Below are positions 33,747 through 43,694 of a stretch of DNA of 64,000 bases, in pieces. Made by a program: the position numbers and the translations under genes. Under the pieces are notes generated by a model. That model worked only from the letters and a program-made list of their open reading frames with translations. It was not told the origin of the DNA and did no database searches. Numbering within the stretch: the first letter of the stretch is position 1; each line of letters starts with the position of its first letter. Origin of the DNA: Pseudomonas sp. KUIN-1 (GTDB taxonomy: Bacteria > Pseudomonadota > Gammaproteobacteria > Pseudomonadales > Pseudomonadaceae); NCBI RefSeq assembly GCF_009176725.1, contig NZ_AP020337.1:620001-684000 (forward strand). Reading direction: 5' to 3'.

Positions 33747-33817
33747 AGAGGGGGAGAGGGCCACGAGCGGCATGCCCAAGCTAGTCTTGTGGGAGGCAAT
33801 GTTGTTCAGTCATAACC

Positions 33818-34466
33818 ATGTAGGAGCGAGCCGGGCCACGCTTCGCTTGCTCGCGAAGGCTGACTGACAGAGGCATAAATCTCCGGCGATTGTCCCTGCC
33901 TCTTCGCGAGCAAGCTCGCTCCCACAAGATCAGCGCTGCTGCAGAACATCTAGGCGGCTCGAAAACACCCCCGACCTGCGGGAGTGTTCCACAGGGCTTG
34001 AAAACACGGCGGACCTGTGGGAGTGAGCTTGCTCACGAAGAGGCCGGTGCAGTCGCTGAAAATCTATATATCGTGACTACGCCTTCGCGAGCAAGCTCGC
34101 TCCCACAAGGTCAGCGCTGCTGCAGAACATCTAGGTGTCCCGAAAACACCCCCGACCTGCGGGAGTGATCCATAGGGCTTGAAAACACGCCGGACCTGTG
34201 GGAGTGAGCTTGCTCACGAAGAGGCCGGGGCAGTCGCTGAAAATCTATATATCGTGACTACGCCTTCGCGAGCAAGCTCGCACAAGATCAGCGCTGCTGC
34301 AGAACATCTAGGTGGCTCGAAAACACCCCCGACCTGCGGGAGTGTTCCACAGGGCTTGAAAACACGGCGGACCTGTGGGAGTGAGCTTGCTCACGAAGAG
34401 GCCGGTGCAGTCGCTGAAAATCTATATATCGTGACTACGCCTTCGCGAGCAAGCTCCCACAGGAAT
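33818..34466. repeat. REP array organised as three ~181-bp tandem units
   Basis: The word CTTCGCGAGCAAGCT recurs at 33902, 34083, 34264 and 34441, giving spacings of 181, 181 and 177 bp; the last unit has lost 4 bp (TCCC). Each unit contains an inverted REP pair, CGCGAGCAAGCTCGCTCCCACA and its partner TGTGGGAGTGAGCTTGCTCACG, separated by about 100 bp. A shared spacer includes AAAATCTATATATCGTGACTACG. Upstream at 33818-33865 is one further REP pair. The 735-bp gap between the TRIC gene and queG holds no other gene; frames in it are repeat-derived. Confidence 0.92.
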
Positions 34467-34481
34467 ATCCAGGGGGTACCT

Positions 34482-35570
34482 TTAAAGCGGCGCCACGCCA
34501 TGTCTCTGCAGCGCCCATTCCACATGTTCTCTGACCAGTTCCGACGGGTAGTCGCGCCGTGCTTGCAGGGCCTCGATCACCGGGATGGTGGAGGGCGCGT
34601 TGCCCAGCCCCACGGCCAGGTTGCGTAGCCAGCGCTCATAACCCGCCCTGCGTAGTGGCGAGCCTTCGGTGCTGCCGAGGAATTTCTCTTCATCCCAGAG
34701 GAACAGCTCGGCCAGCCCGGCATTGTCCAGATTGTGACGCGGCTGAAAGTCGCTCTGCTCGGTTGGCCGGGCGAAGCGGTTCCACGGGCAGACGATCTGG
34801 CAATCGTCACAGCCGAACACCCGGTTACCAATCAACGGCCGCAGCTCTTCGGGAATCGCCGTCTTCAGCTCGATGGTCAGGTAGGAAATACAACGCCGCG
34901 CATCCAGCACATAAGGCCCGACAAACGCCGCAGTCGGGCAGATGTCCAGGCAGGCTGTACAACGACCGCAGTGTTCGGTCGCATGGGGCGCATCCACCGG
35001 CAGCGGAATATCGACAAACAGCTCGCCAAGAAAGAAGAAGCTGCCCGCCTTGCGGTTGAGCACCAGCGTGTTCTTGCCGATCCAGCCCAGCCCGGCCTGT
35101 TCGGCGATGGCCTTTTCCAGCACTGGCGCGCTGTCCACGAAGGCTCGAAAGCCAAACGGCCCGATGGCCTGCTGAATACGCTCGGCCAGTTGCTGCAGGC
35201 GCTTGCGGATGAGTTTGTGATAATCACGGCCCAGCGCGTAGCGTGAGACGTAGGCTTTTTCCGGCTCGGTCAGGCGCTGCGCCATCTCGGTGTCGCCCGG
35301 CAGATAATCCATGCGCAGCGACACCACGCGCAGCGTTCCCGGCACCAGCTCATCGGGGTGGGAACGTTTGCTGCCATGGGCTGCCATATAGTCCATTTCC
35401 CCGTGATAGCCTGCATCGAGCCAGCGTTGCAGATGCTGTTCGTGCTCTGCCAGGTCCAGGCCGCTGATCCCGACTTCCTGAAAGCCCAGCTCACGCCCCC
35501 ACGCCTTGATTGAAACGGCAAGGGCGGCAAGATCATCGGAAGTGGGAGGTACAGCAGTAATAGCGGACAT
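34482..35570 (-). CDS. queG: Epoxyqueuosine reductase
   Basis: 362 residues from ATG 35570; an upstream GTG/ATG extension would run through the divergent promoter region. QueG reduces epoxyqueuosine to queuosine in tRNA using cobalamin and two [4Fe-4S] clusters. Both cluster motifs are present, HCGRCTACLDICPTAA and CDDCQIVCPWN. The active-site region VDSAPVLEKAIAEQAGLGWIG is typical. It is divergent from nnr, the same arrangement as E. coli yjeS/yjeF. Confidence 0.96.
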   Translation of the reverse strand: MSAITAVPPTSDDLAALAVSIKAWGRELGFQEVGISGLDLAEHEQHLQRWLDAGYHGEMDYMAAHGSKRSHPDELVPGTLRVVSLRMDYLPGDTEMAQRLTEPEKAYVSRYALGRDYHKLIRKRLQQLAERIQQAIGPFGFRAFVDSAPVLEKAIAEQAGLGWIGKNTLVLNRKAGSFFFLGELFVDIPLPVDAPHATEHCGRCTACLDICPTAAFVGPYVLDARRCISYLTIELKTAIPEELRPLIGNRVFGCDDCQIVCPWNRFARPTEQSDFQPRHNLDNAGLAELFLWDEEKFLGSTEGSPLRRAGYERWLRNLAVGLGNAPSTIPVIEALQARRDYPSELVREHVEWALQRHGVAPL

Positions 35571-35599
35571 GCGCAGAGAGAAACCGGGGCCAAGGTGCG

Positions 35600-35605
35600 T
35601 ATAAT
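35600..35605 (+). promoter_or_regulatory. -10 box for the nnr-tsaE-amiB-mutL-miaA series
   Basis: A perfect TATAAT at 35600-35605, in the 63-bp divergent gap with queG, with a TGCG just before it resembling an extended -10. It lies 28 nt upstream of the nnr ATG and argues against the alternative nnr start at 35595. A -35 box is not clear. Confidence 0.6.
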
Positions 35606-35633
35606 TCTGCCAGACATCGGAGCCCATAGACGC

Positions 35634-37124
35634 ATGTTCGACACTAAACCTCATTTACCCGACGCGCTGTATAGCGCTGCGCAGGTCCGCGACCTCGACG
35701 CACGGCTGATTGCGGCCGGTACACCCGGCCTGGAATTGATGCTGCGTGCCGCGCAGGCGTTGTGGCACACGCTACTTCGGCGCTGGCCTCAGGCCAACGA
35801 GCTGACCGTATTGACCGGGCGTGGTAACAACGCCGGTGACGGGTATCTGGTGGCTGCAATGGCGCACAAGGCCGGCTGGCAGGTCAGGGTGCTGGCCGTC
35901 GGCGACCCGGCTGCACTGACCGGTGATGCTGCGGCGGCGCATGCTGCGGCTTTCGGTATTGATATTCAGGCATGGGCCGGGCAGTCGCTGGCCGGTGTCG
36001 TGCTGGATGCCTTGCTCGGTACCGGGCTCGACGGCGACGTGCGCGAGCCCTATGTCTCGGCCATCAAGGCTGTCAACGACAGTGGTCTGCCCGTCGTGGC
36101 GGCGGATATTCCGTCTGGCTTGAGCGCAGATACCGGCCAGACGCTGGGTGTCGCGGTGCGTGCCGATGTGACCGTTACGTTCATCGGCCTCAAACTGGGG
36201 TTGCTGACGGGGGATGCGGCGGATCTGGTGGGTGAGCTGATTTTCGACGACCTGCGAGCAGACCCGGCGCTGGTGGCGCAGATGCCGTTCAGCGCGAAGC
36301 GCCTCGATAAACACAACCTGCCACAACTGGCAGCGCGTCCGCGGACCGCTCATAAAGGCATGTTTGGCCGCGTGCTGGTCATCGGTGGCGATCACGGTTT
36401 TGGTGGCGCCGTGTTGCTCAGCGCCGAAAGCGCCCTGCGCAGCGGTGCAGGCATGCTGACGCTGGCCACACGGCCCGAGCACGTTGCGGCCGCCCTGACG
36501 CGCATGCCGGAGATCATGAGCGCGGCAATTCATTCGGCCAACCAGCTGATGGGCTTGATCGAGCCAGCCAGCGTGCTGGTGGTCGGCCCCGGACTGGGGC
36601 AGTCGGCCTGGGGGCGCAGCCTGCTGTCGGCAGCCGCCAATGCGGATCGTCCGCAGGTGTGGGACGCCGATGCGCTGAATATGCTGGCCGCCGGGCTGGT
36701 CAGCCTGCCCAAAGGCAGTGTCATCACCCCGCATCCGGGCGAGGCGGCACGCTTGCTGGGCGTGGGCATCAAGGAGGTTCAGGCGGACCGGGCCGCTGCA
36801 GTACGAGCGCTGGCGCGTAAATTCGATACGGTTTGTGTGCTCAAGGGCTCCGGCAGCCTGATTGCCGACGCGCACGGGCAACTGGCGCTGTGCGACCGCG
36901 GTCATCCGGCCATGGCCACTGCGGGACTGGGTGACGTGCTGGCCGGATTGATCGGTGCGCTGATGGCGCAGCATCTCAAGCCATTCGACGCGGCCTGTCT
37001 GGCGGTATGGCTGCACGCAAGCGCCGGTCAGACAGTCGGCGAGTACGGTCGCGGGTTGGCCGCCAGCGATATTATTCCTGCCATTCGTCAGTTACTGGAG
37101 GAGCTGCAACCGTGTCTGATTTAA
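35634..37124 (+). CDS. nnr: Bifunctional NAD(P)H-hydrate epimerase/ADP-dependent NAD(P)H-hydrate dehydratase
   Basis: 496 residues from ATG 35634, with GGAG 11 nt upstream. The N-terminal YjeF_N epimerase domain includes LTGRGNNAGDGYLVA and VLDALLGTGLDG; the C-terminal ribokinase-like dehydratase includes VGPGLGQSAWG, VITPHPGEAARLL, LKGSGSLIADAHG and AGLGDVLAG. Together the domains repair damaged NAD(P)H hydrates. The gene leads a co-directional block with tsaE, amiB, mutL and miaA, tightly spaced or overlapping. Confidence 0.97.
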   Translation: MFDTKPHLPDALYSAAQVRDLDARLIAAGTPGLELMLRAAQALWHTLLRRWPQANELTVLTGRGNNAGDGYLVAAMAHKAGWQVRVLAVGDPAALTGDAAAAHAAAFGIDIQAWAGQSLAGVVLDALLGTGLDGDVREPYVSAIKAVNDSGLPVVAADIPSGLSADTGQTLGVAVRADVTVTFIGLKLGLLTGDAADLVGELIFDDLRADPALVAQMPFSAKRLDKHNLPQLAARPRTAHKGMFGRVLVIGGDHGFGGAVLLSAESALRSGAGMLTLATRPEHVAAALTRMPEIMSAAIHSANQLMGLIEPASVLVVGPGLGQSAWGRSLLSAAANADRPQVWDADALNMLAAGLVSLPKGSVITPHPGEAARLLGVGIKEVQADRAAAVRALARKFDTVCVLKGSGSLIADAHGQLALCDRGHPAMATAGLGDVLAGLIGALMAQHLKPFDAACLAVWLHASAGQTVGEYGRGLAASDIIPAIRQLLEELQPCLI

Positions 37125-37582
37125 CGCTGCATGTGGTTGGCGAAGAGGCAATGATGGATTTTGGTGCACGCCTGGCCAAGGTTACAGAAGGCCTTGGCGT
37201 CATCTTTCTGGATGGCGATCTGGGCGCTGGAAAAACCACGCTTTCGCGGGGATTGATTCGCGGCTTCGGGCATGCCGGGGCTGTCAAGAGTCCTACTTTC
37301 ACGCTGGTCGAGCCGTACGAAATCGGTGCGATAAAGGTCTTCCACTTTGATCTTTACCGGCTGGTCGATCCTGAAGAACTCGAGTTCATGGGCGTGCGTG
37401 ATTATTTCGACGGCGATGCACTTTGTCTGATTGAATGGCCCCAACGCGGTGCAGGCTTTTTGCCAAAGCCCGACCTGACCATTACCATTGTGCCGCACAG
37501 TGAAGGTCGGTCCGTGATATTGAGCCCGCTGGGCTCGCGTGGCGAACAGTGGTGTGCCACTTTGGCTTTGGAATTCAAATAG
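37112..37582 (+). CDS. tsaE: tRNA threonylcarbamoyladenosine biosynthesis ATPase
   Basis: 156 residues from GTG 37112, overlapping the end of nnr by 13 bp, with GGAGGAG upstream. The P-loop GDLGAGKTTLSRGL and the conserved VKSPTFTLVEPY and HFDLYRL segments identify TsaE (YjeE). It drives the TsaB-TsaD complex that makes t6A37 in tRNAs decoding ANN codons. It is followed by the amidase gene as in enterobacteria. Confidence 0.96.
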   Translation: MSDLTLHVVGEEAMMDFGARLAKVTEGLGVIFLDGDLGAGKTTLSRGLIRGFGHAGAVKSPTFTLVEPYEIGAIKVFHFDLYRLVDPEELEFMGVRDYFDGDALCLIEWPQRGAGFLPKPDLTITIVPHSEGRSVILSPLGSRGEQWCATLALEFK

Positions 37583-37596
37583 ATATGGGGTTAGGT

Positions 37597-39012
37597 ATGC
37601 GCATGCGCGCGCTGGTTACTGTAGTGGGTCTGCTGTTGATGGCCATGGCTGTCGAGGCGGTTGCCGCTACGCAAGTACGAAGTGTCCGCTTATGGCGAGC
37701 GCCGGATAACACACGTCTGGTCTTCGACCTGACGGGGCCGGTTCAGCACAGCCTGTTTACCCTGACTTCGCCTGACCGTCTGGTGATCGATATCAATGGT
37801 GCGACGCTCGGCGGACCCTTGAACGTACCCACGGCCAATACGCCGATCAGCAGCATGCGTTCTGCGCAGCGCACACCTACCGACCTGCGCGTGGTCATCG
37901 ACCTGAAAAAGGGTGTGACCCCGAAGAGCTTCACGCTGGCGCCCAACCAGCAATACGGCAACCGTCTGGTGGTCGACCTGTACGACAACGCCGCCGATGC
38001 CAACCCCACGCCGGTGATTCCCGACACCGCTGCCAACACCGCACCCGCAGTTCCGGTCAGCCCGGCCAAGCCTGAAATCAAGCTGACCCCGGTGCCGAAT
38101 GGCAAGCGCGATATCGTTGTGGTGATCGATGCCGGGCACGGCGGGGAAGACCCTGGTGCCTCGGGCGGCGCCGGTCAGAAAGAGAAAAACGTGGTGCTGT
38201 CGATTGCCAAGGAGTTGCAGCGCCAGGTGAATGCCGAGAAAGGCTACCGTGCCGAACTGACGCGGACCGGCGACTACTTTATTCCGCTGCGCAAACGTAC
38301 CGAGATCGCCCGCTCCAAGGGCGCTGACCTGTTTGTGTCGATCCACGCCGACGCCGCGCCGTCTTCCGCTGCGTTCGGCGCATCGGTGTTCGCCCTGTCT
38401 GATCGTGGCGCCACTTCCGAAACCGCCCGCTGGCTGGCGGACAGTGAAAACCGTTCTGACCTGATCGGTGGGGCCGGCGCAGTCAGCCTCGATGACAAGG
38501 ACCGCATGCTCGCGGGGGTGTTGCTGGACTTGTCCATGACCGCCTCGCTGTCTTCGAGCCTGAACGTTGGCCAGAAGGTATTGAGCAATATTGGCCGCGT
38601 GACCTCGCTGCACAAGGCACGCGTCGAGCAGGCGGGCTTCATGGTGCTCAAGTCGCCGGATATCCCGTCGATTCTGGTGGAAACCGGCTTTATCTCCAAC
38701 GCCAATGAGGCCAACAAGCTCGGTTCTGCGTCGCATCAGCAGGCGCTGGCGCGTTCGATCACGTCGGGTGTCAAGCAGTTCTTCCAGCAGAACCCGCCGC
38801 AGGGCACCTACATTGCCTGGCTGCGTGACAACGGCAAGCTGGCCCAGGGGCCGCGCACTCATGTCGTTCGTTCCGGCGAAACCCTGGCCATGCTTGCTGC
38901 ACGCTATGACATGAACATCGCCACCTTGCGCAGCGCCAACAATCTGAAGTCCGATGAATTGAAGATCGGCCAGGATCTGCGTATTCCAAGTTCCGAGGTG
39001 GCGACTCAGTAA
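37597..39012 (+). CDS. amiB: N-acetylmuramoyl-L-alanine amidase (AMIN-Amidase_3-LysM)
   Basis: 471 residues from ATG 37597, with GGGG 6 nt upstream; ATGs at 37585 and 37603 are alternatives. A signal peptide ([19 protein letters not shown]) leads to an AMIN localisation domain ([19 protein letters not shown]), a Pro-rich linker, an Amidase_3 domain with zinc-ligand motifs [12 protein letters not shown] and VSIHADA plus LVETGFISN, and a C-terminal LysM ([18 protein letters not shown]). It cleaves septal peptidoglycan during daughter-cell separation. Its last base is the first of mutL. Confidence 0.95.
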   Translation: MRMRALVTVVGLLLMAMAVEAVAATQVRSVRLWRAPDNTRLVFDLTGPVQHSLFTLTSPDRLVIDINGATLGGPLNVPTANTPISSMRSAQRTPTDLRVVIDLKKGVTPKSFTLAPNQQYGNRLVVDLYDNAADANPTPVIPDTAANTAPAVPVSPAKPEIKLTPVPNGKRDIVVVIDAGHGGEDPGASGGAGQKEKNVVLSIAKELQRQVNAEKGYRAELTRTGDYFIPLRKRTEIARSKGADLFVSIHADAAPSSAAFGASVFALSDRGATSETARWLADSENRSDLIGGAGAVSLDDKDRMLAGVLLDLSMTASLSSSLNVGQKVLSNIGRVTSLHKARVEQAGFMVLKSPDIPSILVETGFISNANEANKLGSASHQQALARSITSGVKQFFQQNPPQGTYIAWLRDNGKLAQGPRTHVVRSGETLAMLAARYDMNIATLRSANNLKSDELKIGQDLRIPSSEVATQ

Positions 39013-40958
39013 TGACCGATCTCCTGCTCGACGGCGCCGAAGCCGATAACGCTCAGACTGCCCTGAACGCAGCACGCATCGAACTGCTCAGTCCGCGTCT
39101 GGCCAACCAGATTGCGGCGGGCGAAGTTGTCGAGCGTCCGGCTTCGGTGATCAAGGAGTTGCTGGAAAACAGCCTCGATTCCGGCGCGCGGCGCATCGAT
39201 GTCGACGTCGAGCAGGCCGGCATCAAATTGTTGAAAGTGCGTGACGATGGCAGCGGCATCTCTTCGGACGATCTGCCGTTGGCGCTGGCACGCCACGCGA
39301 CCAGCAAGATTCGCGACCTGGAAGACCTCGAGCGGGTCATGAGCCTGGGGTTTCGCGGCGAAGCGCTGGCTTCGATCAGCTCCGTGGCACGCCTGACCCT
39401 GACCTCGCGCACCCGCGACGCCGATCAGGCATGGCAGGTCGAAACCGAAGGTCGTGACATGGCGCCACGCGTGCAGCCGGCCGCGCATCCGGTAGGCACC
39501 TCCGTTGAAGTACGCGACCTGTTCTTCAACACGCCCGCCCGGCGCAAGTTTCTGAAAGCCGAGAAAACCGAATTCGATCATTTGCAGGAAGTCATCAAGC
39601 GCATGGCGCTGGCGCGTTTCGACGTGGCCTTCCATCTGCGGCACAACGGCAAGACCGTGCTGAGCCTGCATGAGGCGCATGACGACACCGCCAGAGCGCG
39701 ACGTGTCTCGGCAATCTGCGGGCCGGGCTTTCTGGAGCAGGCGCTGCCGATCGAGATCGAGCGCAACGGCCTGCATTTGTGGGGCTGGGTCGGGCTGCCG
39801 ACCTTCTCGCGCAGCCAGGCCGACCTGCAATATTTCTTCGTGAATGGCCGGGCAGTGCGCGACAAGCTGGTCGCCCACGCGGTGCGTCAGGCGTATCGCG
39901 ACGTGCTGTTCAATGGCCGTCACCCGACTTTCGTGCTGTTCTTCGAGGTCGACCCGGCTGCTGTGGACGTAAACGTTCACCCGACCAAGCATGAAGTGCG
40001 CTTCCGCGACGGGCGCATGGTGCATGACTTTCTATATGGCACCCTCTACCGTGCGCTGGGCGATGTGCGCCCTGAAAATCAGTTGGGTGGCAGCGTGCCG
40101 GTTGTCGCCGAGACGCGCCCGAGCGGGCCTGAAGCGGGCGAGTTCGGGCCGCAGGGTGAAATGCGTCTGGCCAACAATGTGCTGGAGCAGCCCCAGGGCG
40201 AGCCTTTTGCCCGGCCTGCTGCCGCTGGCGGCGCTGGCAGCGGTTATCAGTATCAATACACGCCTCGGCCCACCGCTGGCGTGCCGGTCGCCGAAGCGCA
40301 AAGTGCCTACCGGGAATTCTTCGCACCGCTGCCCAGTGCCGCGCCCGCGTCGCTGCCTGAATCGCCCGGTGATATTCCGCCGCTGGGTTATGCGCTGGCG
40401 CAGCTCAAGGGTATCTACATCCTTGCTGAAAATGCTCACGGCCTGGTGCTGGTGGACATGCATGCCGCCCACGAGCGGATCATGTACGAGCGCCTGAAAA
40501 TAGCCATGGCCAACGAAGGCTTGAGCGGCCAGCCATTGCTGGTGCCCGAGTCCATCGCGGTCAGCCAGCGTGAAGCGGACTGCGCCGAAGAACACCTTGC
40601 GACCTTCCAGCGCCTGGGCTTCGAACTGCAGCGGCTCGGCCCGGAAACCCTGGCGATCCGCCAGATCCCTGCGTTGCTCAAGCAGGCCGAGGCCAACCGG
40701 CTGGTCAGCGATGTGCTGGCTGACCTCATGGAATACGGCACCAGCGACCGGGTGCAGGCGCACATGAACGAGCTGCTCGGCACCATGGCCTGTCACGGCG
40801 CGATTCGTGCCAATCGGCGTCTGGCCATCCCGGAAATGAACGGTCTGCTGCGTGACATGGAAAACACCGAGCGCAGCGGGCAATGCAACCACGGTCGTCC
40901 TACCTGGACCCAGATGGGTCTCAATGACCTGGATAAATTATTCCTGCGCGGTCAATGA
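39012..40958 (+). CDS. mutL: DNA mismatch repair protein
   Basis: 648 residues from ATG 39012, sharing a base with the amiB stop (TAATG). GHKL ATPase motifs are complete: [41 protein letters not shown]. After a Pro/Ala/Gly-rich linker the C-terminal dimerisation domain carries [12 protein letters not shown], which fits the metal-binding nicking motif DQHA-X2-E-X4-E except Met for Gln, and CNHGRP. It is therefore the endonuclease type of MutL rather than the E. coli MutH-dependent type. No mutH is seen here. Confidence 0.98.
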   Translation: MTDLLLDGAEADNAQTALNAARIELLSPRLANQIAAGEVVERPASVIKELLENSLDSGARRIDVDVEQAGIKLLKVRDDGSGISSDDLPLALARHATSKIRDLEDLERVMSLGFRGEALASISSVARLTLTSRTRDADQAWQVETEGRDMAPRVQPAAHPVGTSVEVRDLFFNTPARRKFLKAEKTEFDHLQEVIKRMALARFDVAFHLRHNGKTVLSLHEAHDDTARARRVSAICGPGFLEQALPIEIERNGLHLWGWVGLPTFSRSQADLQYFFVNGRAVRDKLVAHAVRQAYRDVLFNGRHPTFVLFFEVDPAAVDVNVHPTKHEVRFRDGRMVHDFLYGTLYRALGDVRPENQLGGSVPVVAETRPSGPEAGEFGPQGEMRLANNVLEQPQGEPFARPAAAGGAGSGYQYQYTPRPTAGVPVAEAQSAYREFFAPLPSAAPASLPESPGDIPPLGYALAQLKGIYILAENAHGLVLVDMHAAHERIMYERLKIAMANEGLSGQPLLVPESIAVSQREADCAEEHLATFQRLGFELQRLGPETLAIRQIPALLKQAEANRLVSDVLADLMEYGTSDRVQAHMNELLGTMACHGAIRANRRLAIPEMNGLLRDMENTERSGQCNHGRPTWTQMGLNDLDKLFLRGQ

Positions 40959-41930
40959 ATGAACGCTTTACCTCCGGCCATCTTTCTCATGGGGCCTACC
41001 GCTGCAGGCAAGACCGACCTTGCGATAGAGCTGACCAAAGTGCTGCCCTGCGAGTTGATCAGCGTCGATTCTGCGCTGGTCTATCGCGGCATGGACATAG
41101 GCACCGCCAAGCCGTCGAAGACGCAGCTGGCTGAGCATCCTCACCGTCTGATCGACATTCTCGACCCGGCGCAAAGCTACTCCGCAGCCGATTTTCGCAG
41201 TGACGCTCTGGCGGCCATGGCGGAAATTACCGCACGCGGAAATATTCCTTTGCTGGTCGGCGGCACTATGTTGTATTTCAAGGCTCTATTGGACGGGCTG
41301 GCGGATATGCCGGCGGCCGATGCACAGGTCAGGGCGCAACTTGAGGCGGATGCACAGGCCTTCGGCTGGCAGGCATTGCACGATCAGTTGGCGGTGGTCG
41401 ATCCCGTTTCGGCGGCACGTATTCACCCCAACGATCCGCAACGGCTGATCAGGGCGCTTGAGGTGTATCGCGTCAGCGGAATGAGCATGACGGCACATCG
41501 CGAGCAACAAACTGCGCAAAGTACCGAAGCAGCCGCATCAGGGCGCCAGCAATTGCCCTATACTGTCGCGAACCTTGCCATTGCTCCGGCTGATCGCAAG
41601 GTGCTGCACCAACGCATCGCGCTACGTTTCGAGCAAATGCTGGATCAGGGGTTTCTGGACGAAGTACTGGCATTGCGCTCAAGAGGTGACCTGCATTCGG
41701 GGTTGCCATCGATAAGAGCCGTCGGTTATCGCCAGGTCTGGGATCACCTGGATGGGAAACTGACACGGGATGAAATGCAGGAGCGCGGCATCATTGCGAC
41801 GCGCCAGCTGGCCAAAAGGCAGTTCACCTGGCTACGTAGCTGGGACGACCTGCACTGGCTGGACAGCCTGGCCAGCGACAATCTGTCGCGCGCCTTGAAA
41901 TACCTGGGATCGGTCTCCATATTGAGCTGA
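40959..41930 (+). CDS. miaA: tRNA dimethylallyltransferase
   Basis: 323 residues from ATG 40959, directly abutting the mutL stop. The P-loop [14 protein letters not shown] is followed by the substrate-recognition stretch [19 protein letters not shown]. It isopentenylates A37 of tRNAs reading UNN codons. The order mutL-miaA-hfq-hflX-hflK-hflC is the widely conserved superoperon. A gap of 93 bp with its own promoter-like features precedes hfq. Confidence 0.97.
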   Translation: MNALPPAIFLMGPTAAGKTDLAIELTKVLPCELISVDSALVYRGMDIGTAKPSKTQLAEHPHRLIDILDPAQSYSAADFRSDALAAMAEITARGNIPLLVGGTMLYFKALLDGLADMPAADAQVRAQLEADAQAFGWQALHDQLAVVDPVSAARIHPNDPQRLIRALEVYRVSGMSMTAHREQQTAQSTEAAASGRQQLPYTVANLAIAPADRKVLHQRIALRFEQMLDQGFLDEVLALRSRGDLHSGLPSIRAVGYRQVWDHLDGKLTRDEMQERGIIATRQLAKRQFTWLRSWDDLHWLDSLASDNLSRALKYLGSVSILS

Positions 41931-41974
41931 GTCCCTGCAATAGCCGTCTATCCTTGGGGGGTGGTCGGTCAAGC

Positions 41975-41990
41975 AAATCGAATTCGATTT
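41975..41990. repeat. Perfect 16-bp palindrome upstream of hfq
   Basis: AAATCGAATTCGATTT is its own reverse complement and lies 34-49 bp before the hfq ATG, in an AT-rich stretch. It could be an operator or simply part of the hfq promoter or leader; no known regulator motif is claimed. Confidence 0.5.
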
Positions 41991-42023
41991 ATTATTTTAT
42001 TGATCCTTAAAGGAGTGCGGCAC

Positions 42024-42284
42024 ATGTCAAAAGGGCATTCGCTACAAGACCCTTACCTGAATACCTTGCGTAAAGAGAAGGTCGGGGTATCGATCTATCT
42101 GGTCAACGGTATCAAGCTGCAGGGTACGATCGAGTCTTTCGACCAGTTCGTCATTTTGCTGAAGAACACGGTCAGCCAGATGGTCTACAAACACGCCATT
42201 TCCACCGTCGTACCGGTTCGTCCGATCCGCCTGCCAAGCGCTACAGACGCTGACGGCGCGGACGCCGAGCCAGGTAACGCCTGA
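42024..42284 (+). CDS. hfq: RNA chaperone Hfq
   Basis: 86 residues from ATG 42024, preceded by AAAGGAG. The Sm1 ([20 protein letters not shown]) and Sm2 ([10 protein letters not shown]) motifs are intact; the C-terminal tail is short, as in other pseudomonads. The hexamer pairs small RNAs with mRNAs and, with Crc in Pseudomonas, represses catabolic genes. It is followed 12 bp later by hflX. Confidence 0.99.
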   Translation: MSKGHSLQDPYLNTLRKEKVGVSIYLVNGIKLQGTIESFDQFVILLKNTVSQMVYKHAISTVVPVRPIRLPSATDADGADAEPGNA

Positions 42285-42296
42285 TAGGAGTCTGCC

Positions 42297-43598
42297 TTGT
42301 TCTTTGAGCGCCACAGTGGTGGTGAACGTGCAATTCTCGTTCATCTGGATGGTCAGGACCCTGAGGCGCGCGAAGATCCGCAGGAGTTTCAGGAATTGGC
42401 CATCTCGGCCGGTGCCGATACCGTTGCGTTTATCAACGTGCCGCGTCATCGGCCTTCGGCCAAGTATCTGATCGGCTCTGGCAAGGTCGAGGAGCTTCGC
42501 GATCAGGTCAAGGCTGAGCAGGCCGATCTGGTCATCTTCAATCACACCCTCACGCCCAGTCAGGAACGCAACCTCGAACGCGTTTTCGAGTGTCGTGTGC
42601 TTGATCGTACCGGTCTGATTCTCGATATCTTTGCGCAGCGGGCGCGTACTCACGAGGGCAAGCTTCAGGTCGAACTGGCCCAGCTTGAACACATGAGTAC
42701 CCGTCTGGTCCGTGGCTGGACTCACCTTGAGCGACAGAAAGGTGGTATCGGCCTGCGCGGTCCGGGTGAAACCCAGCTCGAAACCGACCGACGTCTTCTG
42801 CGGGTTCGCCTGCGGCAGATCAAGGGACGGCTGGAGAAGGTTCGCAGCCAGCGTGATCAGGCCCGTCGCGGGCGTCGTCGCGCGGATATTCCATCGGTTT
42901 CACTGGTGGGGTATACCAACGCCGGCAAATCCACCCTGTTTAACTCGGTAACCGATTCGGATGTGTTCGCGGCGGACCAACTGTTCGCCACGCTCGATCC
43001 GACCTTGCGTCGTCTGCAGCTCGATGACCTGGGTCCTATCGTGCTGGCCGATACCGTGGGCTTTATTCGCCACCTGCCGCACAAGCTGGTCGAGGCCTTT
43101 CGCGCGACGCTTGAAGAATCGAGCAACTCCGATTTGCTGCTGCATGTGATCGACTCCCACGAGCCGGATCGCATGTCGCAGATCGAGCAGGTGATGGCGG
43201 TGCTCGGCGAGATCGGAGCCGAGGGCTTGCCGATCCTCGAGGTCTATAACAAACTCGATCTGCTTGAGGGCGTAGAGCCTCAGATACAGCGCGATGCCGA
43301 CGGCAAACCGCAGCGTGTCTGGGTGTCTGCCCGTGATGGTCGAGGGCTTGATCTGCTCAAACAGGCTATCGCCGAATTGCTCGGCGACGATCTGTTTGTC
43401 GGCACGCTGCTTCTGCCTCAAAGTCTTGCCCGGCTGCGTGCCCAGTTCTTTGAACTGGGTGCGGTGCAGAGCGAAACGCATGACGAGGAAGGTGCCAGCG
43501 TGCTGGCCGTACGACTGCCGCGCGTTGAACTCAATCGACTGGTGAGTCGCGAAGGATTGCAGCCGCTGGAGTTCATCGAGCAACACACTTTGCAATAA
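42297..43598 (+). CDS. hflX: GTPase HflX
   Basis: 433 residues from TTG 42297, with TAGGAG 6 nt upstream. An N-terminal HflX domain (GKVEELRDQVKAEQADLVIF) and a coiled segment precede the G domain: GYTNAGKSTLFNSV, DTVGFIRHLP, NKLDLLEG. It binds the ribosome and splits stalled or heat-damaged 70S particles. A stem GAAAGCCGT-TGT-ACGGCTTTC (43609-43629), lacking a T run, lies before hflK. Confidence 0.97.
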   Translation: MFFERHSGGERAILVHLDGQDPEAREDPQEFQELAISAGADTVAFINVPRHRPSAKYLIGSGKVEELRDQVKAEQADLVIFNHTLTPSQERNLERVFECRVLDRTGLILDIFAQRARTHEGKLQVELAQLEHMSTRLVRGWTHLERQKGGIGLRGPGETQLETDRRLLRVRLRQIKGRLEKVRSQRDQARRGRRRADIPSVSLVGYTNAGKSTLFNSVTDSDVFAADQLFATLDPTLRRLQLDDLGPIVLADTVGFIRHLPHKLVEAFRATLEESSNSDLLLHVIDSHEPDRMSQIEQVMAVLGEIGAEGLPILEVYNKLDLLEGVEPQIQRDADGKPQRVWVSARDGRGLDLLKQAIAELLGDDLFVGTLLLPQSLARLRAQFFELGAVQSETHDEEGASVLAVRLPRVELNRLVSREGLQPLEFIEQHTLQ

Positions 43599-43694
43599 AA
43601 GCACGAGAAAGCCGTTGTACGGCTTTCCCGAGCATTCTGTAGCATTGGTCGGCGCGCCGCGGGCGCGTCTTTGCTTTATCAGATGGAGAGCGCT

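Noticed and set aside
33818..34466. CRISPR array
   Set aside because: Units are 181 bp and nearly identical throughout; there are no short repeats with unique spacers and no cas genes.
33890..34628. Two repetitive short frames of 92 and 149 codons
   Set aside because: They translate the REP tandem array into the same peptide repeatedly; no ribosome site and no family.
43609..43629. Intrinsic terminator between hflX and hflK
   Set aside because: A good stem is present but no T run follows, so it is noted only as a hairpin.
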